From contig NZ_CP113783.1 in assembly GCF_029542205.1 (NCBI RefSeq), positions 1,169,001 through 1,233,000 of the forward strand: a DNA stretch of 64,000 nucleotides. The letters are read 5' to 3'. The notes below the pieces were generated by a model. That model was given only the letters and a program-made list of their open reading frames with translations. It was not told the DNA's origin and made no database searches. Shown here in pieces: positions 1 through 9,258 of this stretch (positions are counted from its first letter, which is position 1; every line of letters starts with the position of its first letter). Made by a program: the position numbers and the translations under genes. The DNA comes from Pseudoxanthomonas sp. SE1. Lineage in GTDB: Bacteria; Pseudomonadota; Gammaproteobacteria; Xanthomonadales; Xanthomonadaceae.

Positions 1-1552
1 ACGGCGGCTGCAGGATGGCGGCCGGGAACACGATCTCGTTCTGCAGCGGGTTGTAGTACGCGTTGACCATCTGCGGCGGCATGCCCCATTCGGTACGGTC
101 CACCGGCTTGCCGATCTTGCCCAGGTTCCACTTGTAGTTGAACGCCATCGCCGAGATCACGTTGCCGATGTAGCTGTCGCGGCCGGTCGACAGGCCGGTC
201 CAGTCGCGCCACTTGTCCGGATAGCCGATCTTGGTGGTGAAGGCGGCCTGCTTCTCCATCGCCTTGGCCTTGGTCTCGTCGCTCATCCATTCCAGGTTCT
301 GGATGCGGGCCTTCAGCGCGGTCCCCAGGTTGGCGACCAGCGTTTCCATCTTCGCCTTCGACTCCGGCGAGAAGGCCACCTTCACGTACATCTGGCCCAG
401 CGCTTCGCCGCTCTGGTTCTCGATGGTGCCCAGCACGCGCTTCCAGCGAGGCTCGATCTCCTTCTGGCCGCGCAGCGTCTTGGCGTAGAAGTTGAAGTTC
501 TCGTTGGCGAAGGCGTCGCTCAGGTAGGGAGACGCGCCATCGATGGTGTGGAAGCGCAGGTAGGCGCGCCACGCAGCCGGATCGGTGTCGCCCAGCATCG
601 TGCTGACTTCCTGGTGGAAGGCGGGCACGGCCAGCGAGAACTTCTCCTGCGGTGCCACGCCCTGCGACTCGAAGAATTTCGTCCACGAGAAGTTCGGCGT
701 CAGCGTGTCCGCATCGGCCAGCGTCACCGGGTTGTAGTACAGCGACACGTCGCGCGACATTTCCTCGTTCGACTTGGATACCTTCGCCAGGCGCGTCTCG
801 AACGCCATGATGTCGGCGGCCTGCTTCTGCGCATCGGCCGCGGTCACGCCGGACAGCTCCAGCACCTTGGCGATGTGTTTCACGTATTCGTCGCGGATGG
901 TCTTCTTGTCGGCGTCGAAGTAGAAATTCTTGTCCGGCAGGCCCAGGCCGCCCTGGAACGCGTAGGCGATATTGGTATCGGGCTTGTTGAAGTCGGCTTC
1001 GGCACCGAAGCCGAACAGGAAGGCCTGGCCCTTGGCGGCGGATTCGTTGAGGTACGCCACGATGGCGTCCTTGTCCTGCAGGCCGTCGATGGCCGTCAGC
1101 ATGGGCTTGATCGGCTCGATGCCCTGGGCGTTGACCTTGGCCTCATCCATGCCGGTGGCCCACAGGTCACCGACGATCTTCTCCACGCCGGTCGCGCCCG
1201 GGTGCGCGGCGGCCTGTTCGGCCAGTTGCTTCTGGATGGCGGTGGAGCGCTCGGCCAGCATCTCGAACGCACCCCAGCTGGTGCGGTCGCTGGGAATCGC
1301 ATTGGCGGCCAGCCAGGTGCCGTTCGCGTAGCCGGCGAAGTCGGTGCAGGCGTTCTTGGTGGGATCCAGGTCGCCGATCATGAAACGGTTCACGCCGGGC
1401 AGGGTGCTCTCGTCCAGCTTCAGCTCCAGCGCAGCCGGCGCCTGGGCGGTGGTATCGGCGGCGGGCGCGGCGTCTTCCTTCTTGGCGCAGGCGGCCAGCA
1501 CGGTGGCCACGGCGAGCGACAGCATCAGGATCTGGGGTTTGCGGGCAATCAC
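1..1552 (-). CDS. M13 family metallopeptidase lipoprotein (3' part outside window)
   Basis: Partial gene: the N-terminal ~517 residues are here and the C-terminus runs off the left edge. The N-terminus is a lipoprotein signal peptide (VIARKPQILMLSLAVATV then lipobox LAAC), so the mature protein should be lipid-anchored and face the periplasm. The region from about residue 60 on (CTDFAGYANGTWLAANAIP, later NAYYNPLQNEIVFPAAILQP) is characteristic of neprilysin/PepO-like M13 peptidases. The zinc-binding HExxH lies downstream of the NEIVFPAAILQPP block in this family and so is outside the window. The start is a GTG at 1552 with GGAG about 8 bases upstream; an ATG nine codons inside would remove the positively charged n-region. 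It is divergent from the metallo-beta-lactamase gene at 1714. Expected role is degradation of small peptides in the periplasm. Confidence 0.93.
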   Translation of the reverse strand, partial: MIARKPQILMLSLAVATVLAACAKKEDAAPAADTTAQAPAALELKLDESTLPGVNRFMIGDLDPTKNACTDFAGYANGTWLAANAIPSDRTSWGAFEMLAERSTAIQKQLAEQAAAHPGATGVEKIVGDLWATGMDEAKVNAQGIEPIKPMLTAIDGLQDKDAIVAYLNESAAKGQAFLFGFGAEADFNKPDTNIAYAFQGGLGLPDKNFYFDADKKTIRDEYVKHIAKVLELSGVTAADAQKQAADIMAFETRLAKVSKSNEEMSRDVSLYYNPVTLADADTLTPNFSWTKFFESQGVAPQEKFSLAVPAFHQEVSTMLGDTDPAAWRAYLRFHTIDGASPYLSDAFANENFNFYAKTLRGQKEIEPRWKRVLGTIENQSGEALGQMYVKVAFSPESKAKMETLVANLGTALKARIQNLEWMSDETKAKAMEKQAAFTTKIGYPDKWRDWTGLSTGRDSYIGNVISAMAFNYKWNLGKIGKPVDRTEWGMPPQMVNAYYNPLQNEIVFPAAILQPP

Positions 1553-1713
1553 GTTCTACTCCGGCCCCGGGCAGGGCAATGGAAAAAAGGAACCCCCTGG
1601 GTGGGGGCGTGCCGCGACTCTACGCCTGTCCCGGGGAGGGCAGGTGTGTCGAAGGTCATGCCTCCCCGCCCCGCAGGGCACATACTGGGCGCACGTTCGA
1701 GGAGGGCATTTGC

Positions 1714-3087
1714 ATGCAGGTTCATTTCCACGGCGCAGCCGGCGAGGTCACCGGCTCCATGCACCTGGTCGAGGCGGCAGGCAAGCGCATCCTGCTGGAC
1801 TGCGGCCTGATCCAGGGGAGCCGCGAAGCCGAAGCACGCAATGCCGAGCCGTTCCCGTTCGATCCGACCACGCTCGACGCGGTGGTGCTGAGCCACGCCC
1901 ATATCGACCACGTCGGCCGGCTGCCGCTGCTGGTCAAGCGCGGGTTCCGGGGCCCCATCCATACCCAGGGCGCCAGCGCGGAACTGCTGCCGATCATGTT
2001 GCTGGACACGGCATCGCTGTCCGAATCCGAGGCCGAGCGCGCCAATCGCGACCGCCGCCGTGGCGAGCCGGAAGCACAGCCCCTGTTTTCCGCGCAGGAC
2101 GTGCACGCGACCCTGCGCCAGGTGCAGCCGCTGCCCTACGACGAACGCACGACCATCCTGCCGGGCGTGGACATCACCCTGCGCGATGCGGGCCACATCC
2201 TGGGCTCGGCCATCGTCGAGCTGTGGGCCGAAGGGCGCAAGCTGGTGTTTTCCGGCGACCTGGGGCCGAAGGGCACGCCGATCCTGCGCGACCCCGCCGT
2301 GGTCACGCATGCCGACCTGCTGGTGATGGAATCGACCTACGGCGACCGCAACCACCGCGACCGCCCGGAGACGATCCGCGAACTCGGCGAGATCTTCGAC
2401 CATGCGTGGCGCGACCGCGGCAACGTGCTGATACCCGCTTTCGCGGTCGGGCGCACGCAGGAACTGCTGTACTGGTTCGCCCGGCACTGGGAGACGTGGA
2501 AGCTGTCGCGCTGGCGCATCTTCCTGGACAGCCCGATGGCGGCCAAGGTGGTGAATGTCTACGCACGCCACCACGGACTGTTCGACGAGGACGCGCGACG
2601 GGTGTGGTCGCAGTCACCCAATCCGTTCCGCCTGCCCAACCTGCACGTGTCGGAAACCACGCAGCAGTCGATGGCCATCAACCAGATCGAGAATGGCGCC
2701 ATCATCATCGCCGGTTCCGGCATGGCCAATGGCGGGCGCATCCAGCATCACCTGCGCTACAACCTGGGGCGCCGCAACGCCCACATCGTGTTCGTCGGCT
2801 ACCAGGCACAGGGCACGCTGGGCCGACGGCTGGTGGATGGCGCAGCGTGGGTCCGCATCCACGGCCGCGACTATCGCGTGAACGCCCAGCGCCACACGGT
2901 CGGTGGCCTGTCCGCGCATACCGATCAGCGCGGCCTGCTGGCGTGGTACGACAACTTCCAGCCATCGCCACCGCTGGTGCTGGTGCATGGCGAAGACAAG
3001 GCGCGCGAAGCGCTCGCGGGCGAGATCGGGGAGCGCCACGGCGCGCCGGTGGAACTCGCAAGGCCGGGAATGGTGCTGGACGTCTGA
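1714..3087 (+). CDS. MBL-fold / beta-CASP metallohydrolase (RNA-processing exonuclease family)
   Basis: 457 residues. The zinc-binding motif HAHIDH is at residues 61-66 after a typical MBL N-terminus (MQVHFHGAAGEVTGSMHLVE). The beta-CASP half is recognisable from FSGDLGPKGTPIL, ESTYGDR, a GSGMANGGRIQHHL block and a C-terminal LSAHTDQRGLLAWY. This architecture is that of the bacterial CPSF/YSH1-like group, predicted to cut RNA; the substrate cannot be told from sequence. The ATG at 1714 is chosen because GAGGAGG lies at 1699-1705; the frame stays open upstream, but without a ribosome site and without family similarity. It is convergent with the CHASE2-GGDEF gene, with only 41 bases between the stops. 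Confidence 0.93.
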   Translation: MQVHFHGAAGEVTGSMHLVEAAGKRILLDCGLIQGSREAEARNAEPFPFDPTTLDAVVLSHAHIDHVGRLPLLVKRGFRGPIHTQGASAELLPIMLLDTASLSESEAERANRDRRRGEPEAQPLFSAQDVHATLRQVQPLPYDERTTILPGVDITLRDAGHILGSAIVELWAEGRKLVFSGDLGPKGTPILRDPAVVTHADLLVMESTYGDRNHRDRPETIRELGEIFDHAWRDRGNVLIPAFAVGRTQELLYWFARHWETWKLSRWRIFLDSPMAAKVVNVYARHHGLFDEDARRVWSQSPNPFRLPNLHVSETTQQSMAINQIENGAIIIAGSGMANGGRIQHHLRYNLGRRNAHIVFVGYQAQGTLGRRLVDGAAWVRIHGRDYRVNAQRHTVGGLSAHTDQRGLLAWYDNFQPSPPLVLVHGEDKAREALAGEIGERHGAPVELARPGMVLDV

Positions 3088-3128
3088 GGAAAGCGGGCGG
3101 CGGCCCGTGCGGGTGCGGATACCCGGCA

Positions 3129-4838
3129 TCACACCCGCGTGGCGGACGTTCCGACCGGTTCGGGCTCGCCCGTATGGCTGACGCTGCGGTTGCGGCCGGC
3201 CTGTTTGGCCCGGTAGAGCGCGGCGTCGGCGCGGTCGAACACGTCTTCCGGCCCGGCGTCGTCGCCACTCATGTGGGTGTGGATGCCGATGCTGGCGGTG
3301 AATGGCGGTGATGTGCCCGCGCTGGTGCCGTGGGGCTTCCGGCCCTGGTTGGCCAGGTCCACGTGGATGGTGGTGGCAATGGTGGCCGCGGCCTGCGCCG
3401 AGGTTTCCGGCAGCAGCAGCGCGAACTCATCGCCACCCAGGCGTGCGACCAGGTCGCGCGGTCGCCGCGCGCGGCTGCGCAGGATCCGGGCCAGTGCCTT
3501 CAATGCGGCATCGCCCGCTGCGTGTCCCTGGGTGTCGTTCAATTGTTTGAAGTGGTCGATGTCCATCACCAGCAGCGACAGTGGCTGGCCACTGCGACGC
3601 GCGACGCGCAACTCCTGGTCCAATGCGTGATCGAAACGGGTGCGGTTGGCGAGCCCCGTCAACGCATCAGACTGCGCCTGCTTGTGGGTCCTGCGCAGCA
3701 GCCGGTAGATCCACAACGATGCGCCCAGGGCGAGCACCAGCAATGCCGGCACGGGAGAAAACCAGACGTGTCCGTAGCGCAGCAGCAGGACCGAAATCAC
3801 CACGGTGCCCGCCATGGTCAGTACCGTGGGCAGCCAGACGCGACGCAGCCCCGGCAGCAGGGACAGCAACAACGGCAGTGCGGCCAGCGCCGCGGACAGG
3901 CCTGCCTGCCAGCCTTCTCCCAGCGGGGTGATGGCGGCGTCCTTGATCAGCATGTTCAAAAGGTTGGCCTGATAGTCCGCGCCACTCATGCTGGCGGTTG
4001 CCGGCTGGCCGGGCGCACGGGCGATCGGCCCCATGCCGGTTGCGCTGACGCCCACGATGACCCAGTTGCCGCGCAGGAGCGAGGCGGGGATACGCTGGTT
4101 GAGGACGTCCGTATACGAAACGTGCCGGAAAGCGTTGGGTGGCGAAGCGAACGGCACGCGCACTTCGTGGTCGCGCACCCACTCGTACGGCGATGCAGGC
4201 GCCAGGTCGGTGGTCACCAGCCTGCGTCCCGGCAGCTCCGCATTGGCACCGGTTGACGGTTCCAGCTGGAGCAACGCCAGCGCGAGTGCGGGCCAGTGGG
4301 GTGAGCCCAGGCCGGCACGCAGGTAGACGCTGCGCGCCACGCCATCTTCATCCAGCACCATCTCGGCGTGGCCCAGAGAAGCGGCCGAGGCGGCGAACTC
4401 GGGGATCGGCATCAGCTCGACGGTGGCGCCGTTGAGCTGGACGGGCTCGGCGAACACCGGCAGTACCACGCGGCCACTGCGACTGATCGCACGCGCAAGC
4501 AGCGCATCGCCTTCGGGGTCGAAGAGGGCCGGCTCGGACAGCAGGATGTTGAACGCGATGCCCTTCGCATCGGCCAGCCTCAGCCGGTCGACCAGTTGGG
4601 CATGCGTGCGGCGCGACCAGGGCCAGCGGCCCAGTTCGGCCAGGCTCTTCTGATCGATGTCGACCACCACGACGCGGGGGTCGGCGTCCGGAGCAGCGCC
4701 GAGCACCAGCGTGTCGTAGACCGCAGCGTCCGGCGCCAGGGTCAGGCCGGACAGGGTGACCAGGATCGCCAGCGCAGCCGCGCCCACCGCCGTCAGCAGG
4801 CGGGGTTTCCATTTGGGCGCGGGCGCGGCGGTGCTCAC
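3129..4838 (-). CDS. CHASE2 domain diguanylate cyclase (GGDEF)
   Basis: 569 residues. An N-terminal membrane segment (LLTAVGAAALAILVTLSGLTL) is followed by a CHASE2 sensor region (DPRVVVVDIDQKSLAELGRWPWSRR) expected outside the cytoplasmic membrane, then three hydrophobic helices around residues 320-400 and a cytoplasmic GGDEF domain. The signature GGDEF is intact at 468-472 and an RxxD inhibitory I-site (RPRD, 459-462) sits exactly five residues before it, so an active, product-inhibited c-di-GMP synthase is expected. The start is GTG at 4838, which overlaps the stop of the upstream LysM/FecR gene in a GTGA arrangement and so suggests translational coupling. The open frame continues to 4973, but that part lies inside the upstream gene. 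Confidence 0.93.
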   Translation of the reverse strand: MSTAAPAPKWKPRLLTAVGAAALAILVTLSGLTLAPDAAVYDTLVLGAAPDADPRVVVVDIDQKSLAELGRWPWSRRTHAQLVDRLRLADAKGIAFNILLSEPALFDPEGDALLARAISRSGRVVLPVFAEPVQLNGATVELMPIPEFAASAASLGHAEMVLDEDGVARSVYLRAGLGSPHWPALALALLQLEPSTGANAELPGRRLVTTDLAPASPYEWVRDHEVRVPFASPPNAFRHVSYTDVLNQRIPASLLRGNWVIVGVSATGMGPIARAPGQPATASMSGADYQANLLNMLIKDAAITPLGEGWQAGLSAALAALPLLLSLLPGLRRVWLPTVLTMAGTVVISVLLLRYGHVWFSPVPALLVLALGASLWIYRLLRRTHKQAQSDALTGLANRTRFDHALDQELRVARRSGQPLSLLVMDIDHFKQLNDTQGHAAGDAALKALARILRSRARRPRDLVARLGGDEFALLLPETSAQAAATIATTIHVDLANQGRKPHGTSAGTSPPFTASIGIHTHMSGDDAGPEDVFDRADAALYRAKQAGRNRSVSHTGEPEPVGTSATRV

Positions 4839-6493
4839 AGGGCGAGCAGTATGAGCAATGCCCCTGCTCCAACGCCAATGCGGCACAACCGGCAGGGCAC
4901 GTCGATCACCTGCGGCGCCGGGAACGGGCCCTCGAACCCGTCGACATCGATCGTCTGGGCGCGCAGGTACCACGTGCCACTGCGCAGGCGCGGCAGGGTG
5001 ATTTCGGGCTGGTCGACCAGCATGTCCACCTGCGGCCCGCTGAAATCCGGGGTGCGCGACATCTGGAAGCGGTAGCGCTGGCCGGGCTGGCCGGCAGGCC
5101 AGCGGAAGGTCACTTCGCGCGTGTTGCCGGCTTCGGCTTCGGCGCCATCGATGGCGGTCACTTCGACCAGGGGGCGCACCGTGAAGGCGAGGCTGTCACC
5201 GAAGGGCCCGGTTTTCCCCTGGCTGTCCACGCTGCGGATGCGCCAGGCGTATTCGCCCGGCGGGAGGGCGTCGGGAAGGCGGGTGGAGGTGGCGTCGTTC
5301 ACCCGGGCCCGTGCGACCGGCTGTGCGTATCCGGCGGTGCCGGCCACTTCGTAGTCATAGGCGATCGCGCCGGGGGCGCCGGTCCAGGCCAGGGAGACCT
5401 CCGGCGTGCGCACGATGCTTGCGGCAGCCGGGGCGACGGAGTACGGCGGCACGGGCTGGTCGTCGATCCGGAACTGGATGACGGCATCGTGGCCTTCCAG
5501 GCCGACGGCATCGATCGGCCGTACGCGGACGAAGTAGCGACCGGCACCGAGCGCGGGCAAGGTGAAGGCCGGGGCATCGCTTTCCGCATCCACACGCAGG
5601 CTGTCGAAAGCGGCGCGCTCGCTGACCTGCACGCGGTAGCGTTGCGCGCCCGGCACCGCGGGCCAGCTCAACTCAGGGCGTGCGCTTTGCGACAGCGATG
5701 GGGTCCGCGACAGGTCCGGCGCCGGCAGCAGTTTCACCGGCGTCACGGCGGCCTGGCCCATGGCCACGACGGTGCCGAAGCCCGGACGGAGCAGTGCGCC
5801 GCGCTGGTTGCGTGCACTCACCGCAACGCGGCCTTCGAGGACTTCGGTATGCGTGCGACCGTCACCCGCCTCGACACGGAACTGGGTACCCCTCACCGCG
5901 GAGGATGCACTGGGCGTGTCGACGATGAAGTTCGCTGCGGGTCCGCGCAGGCGGCGGACTTCGTTGCCGATGCGTCCGCGCTGCAGCCGCAGGCGCGTGT
6001 CGGCCATGCCGGAGCGGCCGAAACGCGTGAGGCGGTCCAGCAGCAGTTCACTGCCGCCCAGCAACAACAGGCGCGAACCGTCGGCGAACTGCAGGCTGAG
6101 CGATGCGTCCGGCGAGGTCTTCAGCAAGGCGCCACTGCCCAGCGACATGCCGGCGGTGACGGGAGCATCGGTTCCGGCCGCAGTGGTCCGGGTGACCGCG
6201 CTGCCCTGCACGGCCACGACCTTGGCACGTGCGGGTTGGCTGTCCAGCCATTGCAGCGGAATGCGGAGGGTGGAGCCCGGCGGGAGGGCATACGGATTGG
6301 CGATGCCGTTGTGGTCCTGCAGCCGTTGCCAGGGAATGCTGGGTTTGAGGTATGCACCCGTCACATCCCAGAGCGTGTCGCCGGGACGTACGCGGTAGGC
6401 CCATTCCTGTGCCTGGGCCGGCCACGAAACCAGTAACAGGATCGCCAGTCCGCAACCCAGCCATCCTTTCCCTTGGATCGCCCACTTGTGCAT
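4835..6493 (-). CDS. LysM and FecR domain protein with fibronectin-like repeats
   Basis: 552 residues. Order: signal peptide (to about residue 28, WPAQAQ), LysM domain (YRVRPGDTLWDV, about 33-80) that would bind peptidoglycan, FecR domain (about 100-225, with VDTPSASSAVRGTQFRVE), then three repeats of about 75-95 residues with fibronectin III-like WxxVxGAxxYRxQVS patterns, and a C-terminal hydrophobic helix (IGVGAGALLILLAL) preceded by a CRLC motif and ending right at the stop. The protein should be periplasmic and anchored at its C-terminus. It overlaps by four bases the CHASE2-GGDEF gene downstream, so the two are probably made together; a role as periplasmic partner or ligand sensor of the CHASE2 domain is inference from this pairing. 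A TATAAT lies 46 bases upstream of the ATG. Confidence 0.9.
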   Translation of the reverse strand: MHKWAIQGKGWLGCGLAILLLVSWPAQAQEWAYRVRPGDTLWDVTGAYLKPSIPWQRLQDHNGIANPYALPPGSTLRIPLQWLDSQPARAKVVAVQGSAVTRTTAAGTDAPVTAGMSLGSGALLKTSPDASLSLQFADGSRLLLLGGSELLLDRLTRFGRSGMADTRLRLQRGRIGNEVRRLRGPAANFIVDTPSASSAVRGTQFRVEAGDGRTHTEVLEGRVAVSARNQRGALLRPGFGTVVAMGQAAVTPVKLLPAPDLSRTPSLSQSARPELSWPAVPGAQRYRVQVSERAAFDSLRVDAESDAPAFTLPALGAGRYFVRVRPIDAVGLEGHDAVIQFRIDDQPVPPYSVAPAAASIVRTPEVSLAWTGAPGAIAYDYEVAGTAGYAQPVARARVNDATSTRLPDALPPGEYAWRIRSVDSQGKTGPFGDSLAFTVRPLVEVTAIDGAEAEAGNTREVTFRWPAGQPGQRYRFQMSRTPDFSGPQVDMLVDQPEITLPRLRSGTWYLRAQTIDVDGFEGPFPAPQVIDVPCRLCRIGVGAGALLILLAL

Positions 6494-6538
6494 CGTCCAC
6501 TCCCGCGTAAGCGTCTGCGAAATGTTGAATCGGTCACA

Positions 6539-6544
6539 ATTATA
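6539..6544 (-). promoter_or_regulatory. putative -10 box upstream of the LysM/FecR-CHASE2 operon
   Basis: A perfect TATAAT on the minus strand, 46 bases before the ATG at 6493 and inside the 139-base gap to the serine hydrolase gene. No good TTGACA-like -35 is seen at 16-18 bases upstream, so this may be an activator-dependent promoter or chance in an AT-richer patch. Confidence 0.4.
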
Positions 6545-6632
6545 GAGGGGTGCGGTTGATTGATTGGCCGGATTTCGCCGGTTTTCACGTCACATTAGCT
6601 TCGTTCGCCAAACCGATCCGCTTGCCTGTGGA

Positions 6633-7682
6633 TCAGGGCTGGGCGCCCCACAGGCCCGCAATGCGACGTGCCAGGCGATACGGTTCCGGCGTGTCGCGAT
6701 TGGTCAGCACGACCACGGTCAAGCGCTGCGTGGGGAAGCGGACCAGCACGTTGCGGAAGCCGATGCTCTCGCCGGAGTGCCATTGCATCCCACCCTGCAG
6801 GCGCCAGCCGAATCCATAGTGCGCCACATCGGGCTCACCGGTAACGGTCGCGGGCCGGAATGCCTGCGCGCGTGAGGCGGCATTGAGCAGGCGGTCGTCG
6901 TACAACGCGGCGTCCCAGCGCGCGAGGTCGGTGATGGACGAATAGATGCCGCCATCGCCCAGCACCGCACTGGTCGTGCTCTGGTCGGTGCGCTGCCATG
7001 TGCCATTCACCGGGCTGTAGCCGTATGCGCGGTGCGCGACACGGGGGCCAGCGTCTTCGCGGGCGACGGTTCCATCCATGCCCAGTGGCGCGAAGATGCG
7101 CGCATGCAGGAATGCAGCGAACGGCTGCCGCGAGGCGCGTTCCACCACCAGCGCCAGCAAGGCGTAGCCGCTGTTGCTGTAGCGATAGTCGCCGCCTGGC
7201 GTGAAATAGAGGCGTTCTTCGCGTTCGAGCAGTCGCAGCACATCTGCGTCATGCACCTGGGTGACCTGATCGCCGGGCACCAGGTCTTCGTAGTCGATCA
7301 CGCCGGAGGTATGGCTGAGCAGGTGGCGGAGCGTCACCGAATCGGTCACCGCGGGCAACGACGGCAGCCAGCGGCGCACGGGGTCATCCAGGGTCAGCGC
7401 GCCGTCTTCCGCCAGCAGCAGGATGCACGCGGCCGTGAACTGCTTGCTGATGGACGCCAGCCGGAAGTTGGTCTGCGGCGTCGTGGCGACACCGGCCTCG
7501 AGATCGGCCAGTCCGTAGCTGCGCTGGAACACCGCTTCGCCTTCATGTAGGACGAGTACCGATGCGCCGGGCACCGCGCCGGTGTAGTCGTGCATCCATG
7601 CGTCGATCGCGGCATCGCGCGTCGAGGTGCCAGCCTCGCCTGCGGTCATCAGCAGTACTCCGAGTATCCAGATGGCCTTCAT
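6633..7682 (-). CDS. serine hydrolase, class C beta-lactamase / penicillin-binding protein-like
   Basis: 349 residues with a hydrophobic signal peptide (AIWILGVLLMTAGEAG). The catalytic SxxK is SISK at 77-80, the YxN motif is YSN at 168-170, and a HSGE motif near residue 309 takes the place of the KTG of true beta-lactamases, as is usual in the esterase/DD-peptidase-like members of family S12. The start ATG at 7682 directly precedes the signal peptide. Substrate unknown: it could be a peptidase, an esterase or a cell-wall enzyme. It follows the queuosine precursor transporter gene by 52 bases on the same strand. Confidence 0.9.
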   Translation of the reverse strand: MKAIWILGVLLMTAGEAGTSTRDAAIDAWMHDYTGAVPGASVLVLHEGEAVFQRSYGLADLEAGVATTPQTNFRLASISKQFTAACILLLAEDGALTLDDPVRRWLPSLPAVTDSVTLRHLLSHTSGVIDYEDLVPGDQVTQVHDADVLRLLEREERLYFTPGGDYRYSNSGYALLALVVERASRQPFAAFLHARIFAPLGMDGTVAREDAGPRVAHRAYGYSPVNGTWQRTDQSTTSAVLGDGGIYSSITDLARWDAALYDDRLLNAASRAQAFRPATVTGEPDVAHYGFGWRLQGGMQWHSGESIGFRNVLVRFPTQRLTVVVLTNRDTPEPYRLARRIAGLWGAQP

Positions 7683-7734
7683 CGCCGCCCCACCCCTCGA
7701 TGAAACGGTGCAAGCCTAGCGCATGTGACCGGCG

Positions 7735-8511
7735 TCAGTCCGTGGCGGCTTCCAGGCGCAGCTGTCGTTCGCGTTCAATCCCCAGATAGCGGCGGATGCC
7801 ATGCCGCATCAGGTACAGCAGCGGGATCAGCGCGATCGCCGCCAGCATCTTGTAGGCGTAATTCACCGTGCTGACGGCGAGGAACAGCGAGGTCGGCCAC
7901 TTCTGCGGCCCCAATACGAACGCGATGTAGATCACCACGAAGCTGTCCACCAGCTGCGAGATCGCCGTCGAGCCGGTCGCGCGCAGCCACACCCAGCGCT
8001 CGCCGGTGGCGTTGCGGATGCGGTGGAACACGGATACGTCGATCAGCTGGCCCACCAGGAAGGCGACCACCGAGCCGGCGATGGTCCACATGCCCTGGCC
8101 GAAGATGGCCGCAAAGGCCTTCTGATAGTCGGGCACGCCCTGCGCCTGCGCCGCTTCCACCCACCAGCCGGCCGGTGCCAGTGCGATCGCCGCGAAGGCG
8201 AACAGGAAGCCGTACACGATCAATGCGACGGCCAGCCATGAGATGAAGCGCACGCCGCGCTTGCCGAAGAATTCGTTGATGGTGTCGGTCAGGATGAACA
8301 CGAACGGCCACAGCAAGGTGCCGGCGGTGAAGCTGAGCGAGCCGGTCTGGCCGAACAGGTTCCACTCCAGCGGCGCGATGCCCAGCGTGTCTTCCAGCGC
8401 GAAGATCTTGACGCCGATGAACTCGGCCAGCACCGCGTTGGCGCAGAACACCGCCGCCAGCACGATGAAGAGGCGGACCGCACGATCATCCAGGGTGCGC
8501 GGTACGTGCAT
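7735..8511 (-). CDS. yhhQ: queuosine precursor transporter (YhhQ/QueP, VUT family)
   Basis: 258 residues, hydrophobic, about six membrane segments. The N-terminal FIVLAAVFCANAVLAEFIGVK, LTDTINEFFGKRGVRFISW and GSTAISQLVDSFVVIYIAF blocks are characteristic of the YhhQ family, which imports 7-cyano-7-deazaguanine or 7-aminomethyl-7-deazaguanine for queuosine synthesis. It is longer than E. coli YhhQ (about 220), with the extra length in a loop (PAGWWVEAAQAQGVPDY) and the tail. Its start lies three bases after the stop of the DUF502 gene, so the two are probably cotranscribed. Confidence 0.88.
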   Translation of the reverse strand: MHVPRTLDDRAVRLFIVLAAVFCANAVLAEFIGVKIFALEDTLGIAPLEWNLFGQTGSLSFTAGTLLWPFVFILTDTINEFFGKRGVRFISWLAVALIVYGFLFAFAAIALAPAGWWVEAAQAQGVPDYQKAFAAIFGQGMWTIAGSVVAFLVGQLIDVSVFHRIRNATGERWVWLRATGSTAISQLVDSFVVIYIAFVLGPQKWPTSLFLAVSTVNYAYKMLAAIALIPLLYLMRHGIRRYLGIERERQLRLEAATD

Positions 8512-8514
8512 GGT

Positions 8515-9186
8515 TCAGCGGTCCCCGGCGCGGGTGAACGGCATGGTCTCCGGCGCGACGGCACCGCCGGAAATGATGAAGCTCATCGCCTGGTCCACGG
8601 TCCAGTCGGTCGGCGTGAGCAGTTCGACCGGCACGATCTCCAGATAGCCGGAGGTCGGATTCGGCGTGGTGGGCACGTAGACGGCGGCCAGCTCGCGGCC
8701 ACTGCCTTCCTCGCGGATCACGCGCGTCACCAGGCCGACCGATTTCATGTCCCGGTGCGGGAAATCGATCAGCACCACGCGCTGCGTGCTGCCCGGCTTG
8801 GTCTCCAGCATGTCCAGCAACTTGCGCGCGCTGGTGTAGATGACGTTCGCCAGCGGCACGCGCGCGATCAGGGCCTCGAACCAGCGCAGCAGGCGCTGCC
8901 CGACCACGCGGCGCGTCAATGCGCCCACGGCGAGGATCACGAACAGCGTGGCGATCATCGCAATCGTGTTCTGCACCCACAGGCCGTTGAACCAGCCCAG
9001 CGACTGCGGGAAGGTCGCCGCGATCTGGTGCGACATCGGCTCGACCCACGGCTTGCTGATGTCCGACAGCATCACGAACACGAATTTGACGACCACCCAC
9101 GTCAGCCAGATCGGCAACAGGGTCAGCAGGCCGGTGATGAAAAGCTTCTGCACCGAAACGCGGTGCGCGGGATGGTCGGGGGGCAT
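8515..9186 (-). CDS. DUF502 family membrane protein
   Basis: 223 residues. Two N-terminal membrane segments (KLFITGLLTLLPIWLTWVVV, about 13-33, and NTIAMIATLFVILAVGAL, about 77-95) are followed by a soluble part with the conserved RVPLANVIYTSARKLLDML, IDFPHRDMKSVGLVT and VYVPTTPNPTSGYLEIVP blocks that define DUF502. Function of the family is not established. It is immediately upstream of and nearly contiguous with yhhQ. Confidence 0.9.
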   Translation of the reverse strand: MPPDHPAHRVSVQKLFITGLLTLLPIWLTWVVVKFVFVMLSDISKPWVEPMSHQIAATFPQSLGWFNGLWVQNTIAMIATLFVILAVGALTRRVVGQRLLRWFEALIARVPLANVIYTSARKLLDMLETKPGSTQRVVLIDFPHRDMKSVGLVTRVIREEGSGRELAAVYVPTTPNPTSGYLEIVPVELLTPTDWTVDQAMSFIISGGAVAPETMPFTRAGDR

Positions 9187-9258
9187 GGCGCTATTGTAGG
9201 CCGGCGCGCAGGCCCTGCCGTAGCGCCATCGCCGGGATGCTGTGCAGCGGCGCGTGGA

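Noticed and set aside
1553..1713. Hairpins in the M13/MBL divergent gap (ACCCCC...GGGGGC) as regulatory element
   Set aside because: Short, imperfect and without T-run; GC-rich chance pairing is enough to explain them.
548..1810. A 420-codon plus-strand open frame opposite the M13 peptidase
   Set aside because: Runs through a clear lipoprotein signal peptide and peptidase on minus, and into the upstream region of the MBL gene.
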